NCBI RefSeq assembly: GCF_020283565.1
Contig: NC_060062.1
Location: 5,679,322 to 5,743,321, forward strand
DNA length: 64,000 nt
DNA from: Trifolium pratense
Taxonomy: Eukaryota; Streptophyta; Magnoliopsida; Fabales; Fabaceae
Direction: 5' to 3'
The notes beneath the pieces are model-generated. The model had not been told where the DNA came from, did not search any database, and saw only the letters and a program-made list of their open reading frames with translations. Within the stretch, counting starts at the first letter, position 1, and every line of letters starts with the position of its first letter. This document shows positions 61,498 through 64,000 of the stretch, piece after piece. Made by a program: the position numbers and the translations under genes.

Positions 61498-61872
61498 CTA
61501 TCTTTCATCATTTATCTCCAATATTTCTTCATCATCAATGATCACTTCAATATTCTTGACAAAAATCTTGGAAGGTGGTGCTGCAAATCGAGCTGAGAAT
61601 GACCTTGAAAAATCATCAGGATCATTCGAATAACCATCATCAAAATTTTGTAAGTAAGAGCTAGGATCATACAGAAATACCGGTGAAGATGATCGAAAAA
61701 TTTTCATCTTCTTTTCTCTCTTAATCTTTTTCCACAAAGTTTTTAACTTTGTAATCTTCAATTTGCTCATAAATTCATTGACACAAACAATAGGGTCATT
61801 GCCAATTCTCTCATAACTTGACCAAATGCAGTTGTTTCTTGAGCATAGACAATTGCAATTTTCAAGGTCCAT
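61498..61872 (-). CDS. Small uncharacterised plant protein (YDPxSYLQNFDDG type), copy 2
   Basis: Single exon of 124 residues, starting MDLENCNC at 61872 to match copy 1; an upstream in-frame ATG at 61893 adds seven residues and is less likely. Same blocks as copy 1: SSYERIGNDPIVCVNEFM, LKTLWKKIKREKKMK, YDPSSYLQNFDDGYSNDPDD, RSFSARFAAPPSKIF and acidic end DDEEILEINDER. The frame is intact and most of the changes from copy 1 are conservative, which suggests selection. Function unknown. Confidence 0.78.
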   Translation of the reverse strand: MDLENCNCLCSRNNCIWSSYERIGNDPIVCVNEFMSKLKITKLKTLWKKIKREKKMKIFRSSSPVFLYDPSSYLQNFDDGYSNDPDDFSRSFSARFAAPPSKIFVKNIEVIIDDEEILEINDER

Positions 61873-61968
61873 TGTGTATGAAGTAGAGAACAAAGGAAAA
61901 TATAAAATGGTTTAAGGAACCAATGTGTTTGAAGTGTATATGCAATAATAAAACTATAGGACTAAAGA

Positions 61969-61988
61969 CTATTTATATAGTGTGATGG
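61969..61988 (-). promoter_or_regulatory. TATA box of the small-protein gene copy 2
   Basis: Conserved with 52190-52207 (ctatttatatagtg on the plus strand). The two promoters also share agcaccacctcag further upstream. Confidence 0.6.
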
Positions 61989-62294
61989 CATGAACATGAA
62001 CCACTTTAATTACTTTCCCTTTTAATTCAATTTGCTCAGCACCACCTCAGAAAAGCATATACTTTAAACTAGATAAGACCAACAAAAAGAAAAAAGTAAA
62101 AAAGTTTGTATAATCCTAGTAGTAAAACTTCCTTTTGATGTCAGCAATATTTCAAGTAAGTTGGTATGATATATAAATATATATTTTTTTAAGATTCCTA
62201 GTGACTGTATGTACTACGTAGTCACATTTTTTTGCTAAAAAAATCCAAATAAAAGACTTTTAATGTTTCAGTTTTCTATTTCATTTAACATGGT

Positions 62295-62352
62295 TCCAAG
62301 AGGAGCACACTCTCAGGTCCCAAGCCAATACTAATGCACCAAATCAAGTGGG
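62295..62352 (-). mobile_element. SINE fragment related to 27545-27672
   Basis: Shares aagaggagcacactctcagg and caagccaata.taatgcacca with the SINE inside the TRIM element. Confidence 0.6.
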
Positions 62353-62418
62353 TTTCTTTCATTAAAAACATTAAGAATTAGAAAACAATGATTTTTCAAT
62401 TGTTCAAAGAAAGTGCTA

Positions 62419-62585
62419 CCTCTCTGTCCCAAAATGAGTGAGTCATTTAGGCTATATGAACTATTTACATATCTTGTTTTGATCCTAATTTTCACAATTA
62501 TACAATTAAAAATATTAATCATCAAAGTTTTGCATTGACATACATAACGCAGTTAAATAGCTCACTCATCGTGAGACGGAGAGAG
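62419..62585. mobile_element. Stowaway-like MITE next to a truncated gene copy
   Basis: 167 bp with ends cctctctgtccc and ggagagag and arms aatgagtgag/ctcactcat, flanked by TA (62417-62418 and 62586-62587). Confidence 0.75.
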
Positions 62586-62587
62586 TA

Positions 62588-62642
62588 TATTTAAGTCAAT
62601 ATTGTTTCTAGTGCCTAGACAGTTGCAATTTTCAAGGTTCAT
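62588..62642 (-). pseudogene. Truncated third copy of the small-protein gene
   Basis: From the start codon at 62642 the minus strand encodes MNLENCNCLGTRNN, the first residues of copy 1, then diverges and stops being recognisable at the edge of a MITE. The upstream block to about 62790 keeps promoter words (gtgatggcatgaac, tcaccacctcagcaaaagca) shared with the other copies. Confidence 0.8.
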
Positions 62643-62790
62643 TGGATATGAGGTACAAAGTAGAGAACACAGGAAGGAAGCATACATACACCAGTGATGG
62701 CATGAACCTACTTACTTTGCTTTCCAATTTTTAGATTTCCTCATCACCACCTCAGCAAAAGCACATATTTTTAGCAAATTCCATGTTAGA

Positions 62791-63388
62791 AAATCCTTTT
62801 GATGTTGTCGGCAATTCAAATTTGTTGTATTATTATGTTTCTCAAAGCTATATTAAAATTACTTGTAAAATTGCTTTTAATAATAATCATAATATATTTA
62901 TATTAAAAAAAAAACTTTTAGTGTCAGCATTTCAAGTTGGTATATATGATATGTTTTTTAAAGATTCTTTGTGACTGGATTAATACTACGTAGTCACATG
63001 GGGGCATGGCTTGTTTCAATTACTTTGGAGAAAGATAAACAATGAATTTTTCAAACACTTAAGATCTACCCTATCTATATTTTACACTTACAATTTTTTC
63101 ATTACTAGAAGATATACCCATGATTTGATAATTGAGACGAATGAGTTAAAAAAAAACATAATAAAAAAATAGAATTTAATTTTTATACTCTCAACAAAAT
63201 TAACGAAACTAATATTAATTATTTGGCCGTTAAAAAAAAAAACTTTTGATTAAGAAAAATACACCTCGTGTGTCAAGAAGAACTTTTCTCCAAAATTAAC
63301 ATACCATAAATATGTTAGAATTCATTTTCTCCTTAATTTTTCATGTAATATTGCTACATCATTATTTCTTTAATCTCTTATTTATTTT
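62791..63388. other. Intergenic, no feature seen
   Basis: AT-rich sequence before the Copia LTR. Nothing supportable. Confidence 0.4.
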
Positions 63389-63605
63389 TGTTAATTGCAA
63401 AGTGGAATCTCTAGTTTATTCATCATAGGCAATGCCTTATATAGGCTTAGTTACAATACAATGAGTTAGACTAGTTACAAGGCCAAGCCAAGCCAAGCCC
63501 AACAGCAGGCCAGGCCAGCCAACGCGCGCGCCTGCATATGCTGCTTGCTGCACAAGCCAAGCCACACACTACTAAGCCTAAGCAAACATAAGCCTATTCC
63601 TAACA
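63389..63605 (-). repeat. 3' LTR of a Copia element running out of the window
   Basis: On the minus strand it starts TGTTAGGAATAGG, holds ctatataaggcattgcc as TATA, and ends TTAACA (217 bp). A purine tract aatttaagggagggtg (63606-63621) precedes it. Its partner LTR would lie to the right of the window. Confidence 0.8.
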
Positions 63606-63641
63606 CACCCTCCCTTAAATTGAATCCCCAACAGATACAAT

Positions 63642-64000
63642 TTACTTCACAAACTCATTCAGATCACAAATTCCAAGTCCCTCCCTTAATTTGCAAAAAC
63701 TGTCAAACTTCAAAGGCTTGGTGAGAATATCTGCCAATTGTTCTTCTGACCTGCAATGCACCAGCTCAATGACATTGTCCTTAGTGAGATCTCTAAGGAA
63801 ATGGTACCTGACATCAATATGTTTACTTCTACCATGCATAATAGGGTTCTTGGAGAGCTTAATGGAAGAACTATTATCACAGTAGATCACAGTGCACTCA
63901 GGTTGCTTCATTCTCAAGTAACTCAGAATATTCCTCAGCCATATCCCTTGACAAGCACATGCTGCTGCTGATACAAACTCTGCTTCTGTGGTGGAAAGAG
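63642..64000 (-). CDS. Copia polyprotein, C-terminal RNase H part (continues beyond right edge)
   Basis: Open minus-strand frame from the window edge to a stop at 63642: STTEAEFVSAAACACQGIWL, YCDNSSSIKLSKNPIMHGRS, KHIDVRYHFLRD and EEQLADILTKPL, all standard Copia RNase H blocks. No stop or frameshift in the visible 118 codons, unlike the internal element to the left, so this may be a younger or intact copy. It is followed directly by a purine tract and an LTR. Confidence 0.92.
   Translation of the reverse strand, partial: LSTTEAEFVSAAACACQGIWLRNILSYLRMKQPECTVIYCDNSSSIKLSKNPIMHGRSKHIDVRYHFLRDLTKDNVIELVHCRSEEQLADILTKPLKFDSFCKLREGLGICDLNEFVK

Noticed and set aside
61498..61893. Upstream ATG at 61893 for the small-protein copy 2
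   Set aside because: Copy 1 and the truncated copy both begin at the MNLENCNC/MDLENCNC position, so the start at 61872 was chosen.
1..64000. CRISPR arrays, operons, phage or bacterial defence genes
   Set aside because: The window is plant nuclear DNA with introns and no such structure; the minisatellites are transposon-internal.

Overview
This is a plant nuclear window. The genes carry spliceosomal introns, the intergenic DNA is AT-rich, and MITEs, tRNA-derived SINEs and Copia elements are dense. Gene content and repeat style fit a papilionoid legume, most likely the Medicago/Trifolium group; the species is inference. No prokaryotic, organellar or viral genome segment is visible.

Layout, left to right. 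1-4087 (+): last ten exons of a group 3 sulfate transporter (SULTR3;5 type), with one GC-AG intron and several MITEs in its introns. 5319-8096 (-): SYS1, a Golgi membrane protein, 3 coding exons. 9369-14493 (-): TADA, the chloroplast tRNA-Arg adenosine-34 deaminase, with a very long disordered N-terminal part that is still growing by tandem duplication. 14.5-19.4 kb: mostly non-coding, with a GA microsatellite, a SINE, a nuclear tRNA-Arg(TCG) gene and a foldback MITE. 19424-23594 (-) and 31725-36345 (+): two complete, divergently oriented Hsp110-type genes (HSP70-15 type). Their nine coding exons have identical lengths, both encode 852 aa, and both promoters share a heat-shock-element core. 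The 8.1 kb between their start codons holds a gutted Copia gag, a 398-bp Mutator-type foldback, a TRIM element with an internal minisatellite, and SINEs. 38499-39416 (-): an OVATE family repressor. 41378-43145 (+): a GET2/CAML-like ER membrane receptor. 45687-47106 (+): eEF1A with a shortened C-terminal tail.

The right third is repeat-rich. Two intact copies (51729-52097 and 61498-61872, both -) and one truncated copy (62588-62642) of a small legume protein gene flank a nested stack of transposons. A Copia element with two identical 186-bp LTRs, an intact AAGAC target duplication and a ruined pol lies inside a Stowaway MITE. That MITE lies inside a Tourist-like element. The window ends in the 3' part of another Copia element.

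Several genes belong to general protein homeostasis and translation (two Hsp110, eEF1A, GET2-like receptor, SYS1, TADA, tRNA-Arg). They are independent housekeeping genes and nothing shows them working as a cluster. The most notable items are the inverted Hsp110 pair with uneven divergence, the identical-LTR but coding-dead Copia with an array of HSE-like palindromes, the minisatellite-bearing TRIM, the GET2-like gene, and the small-protein family.
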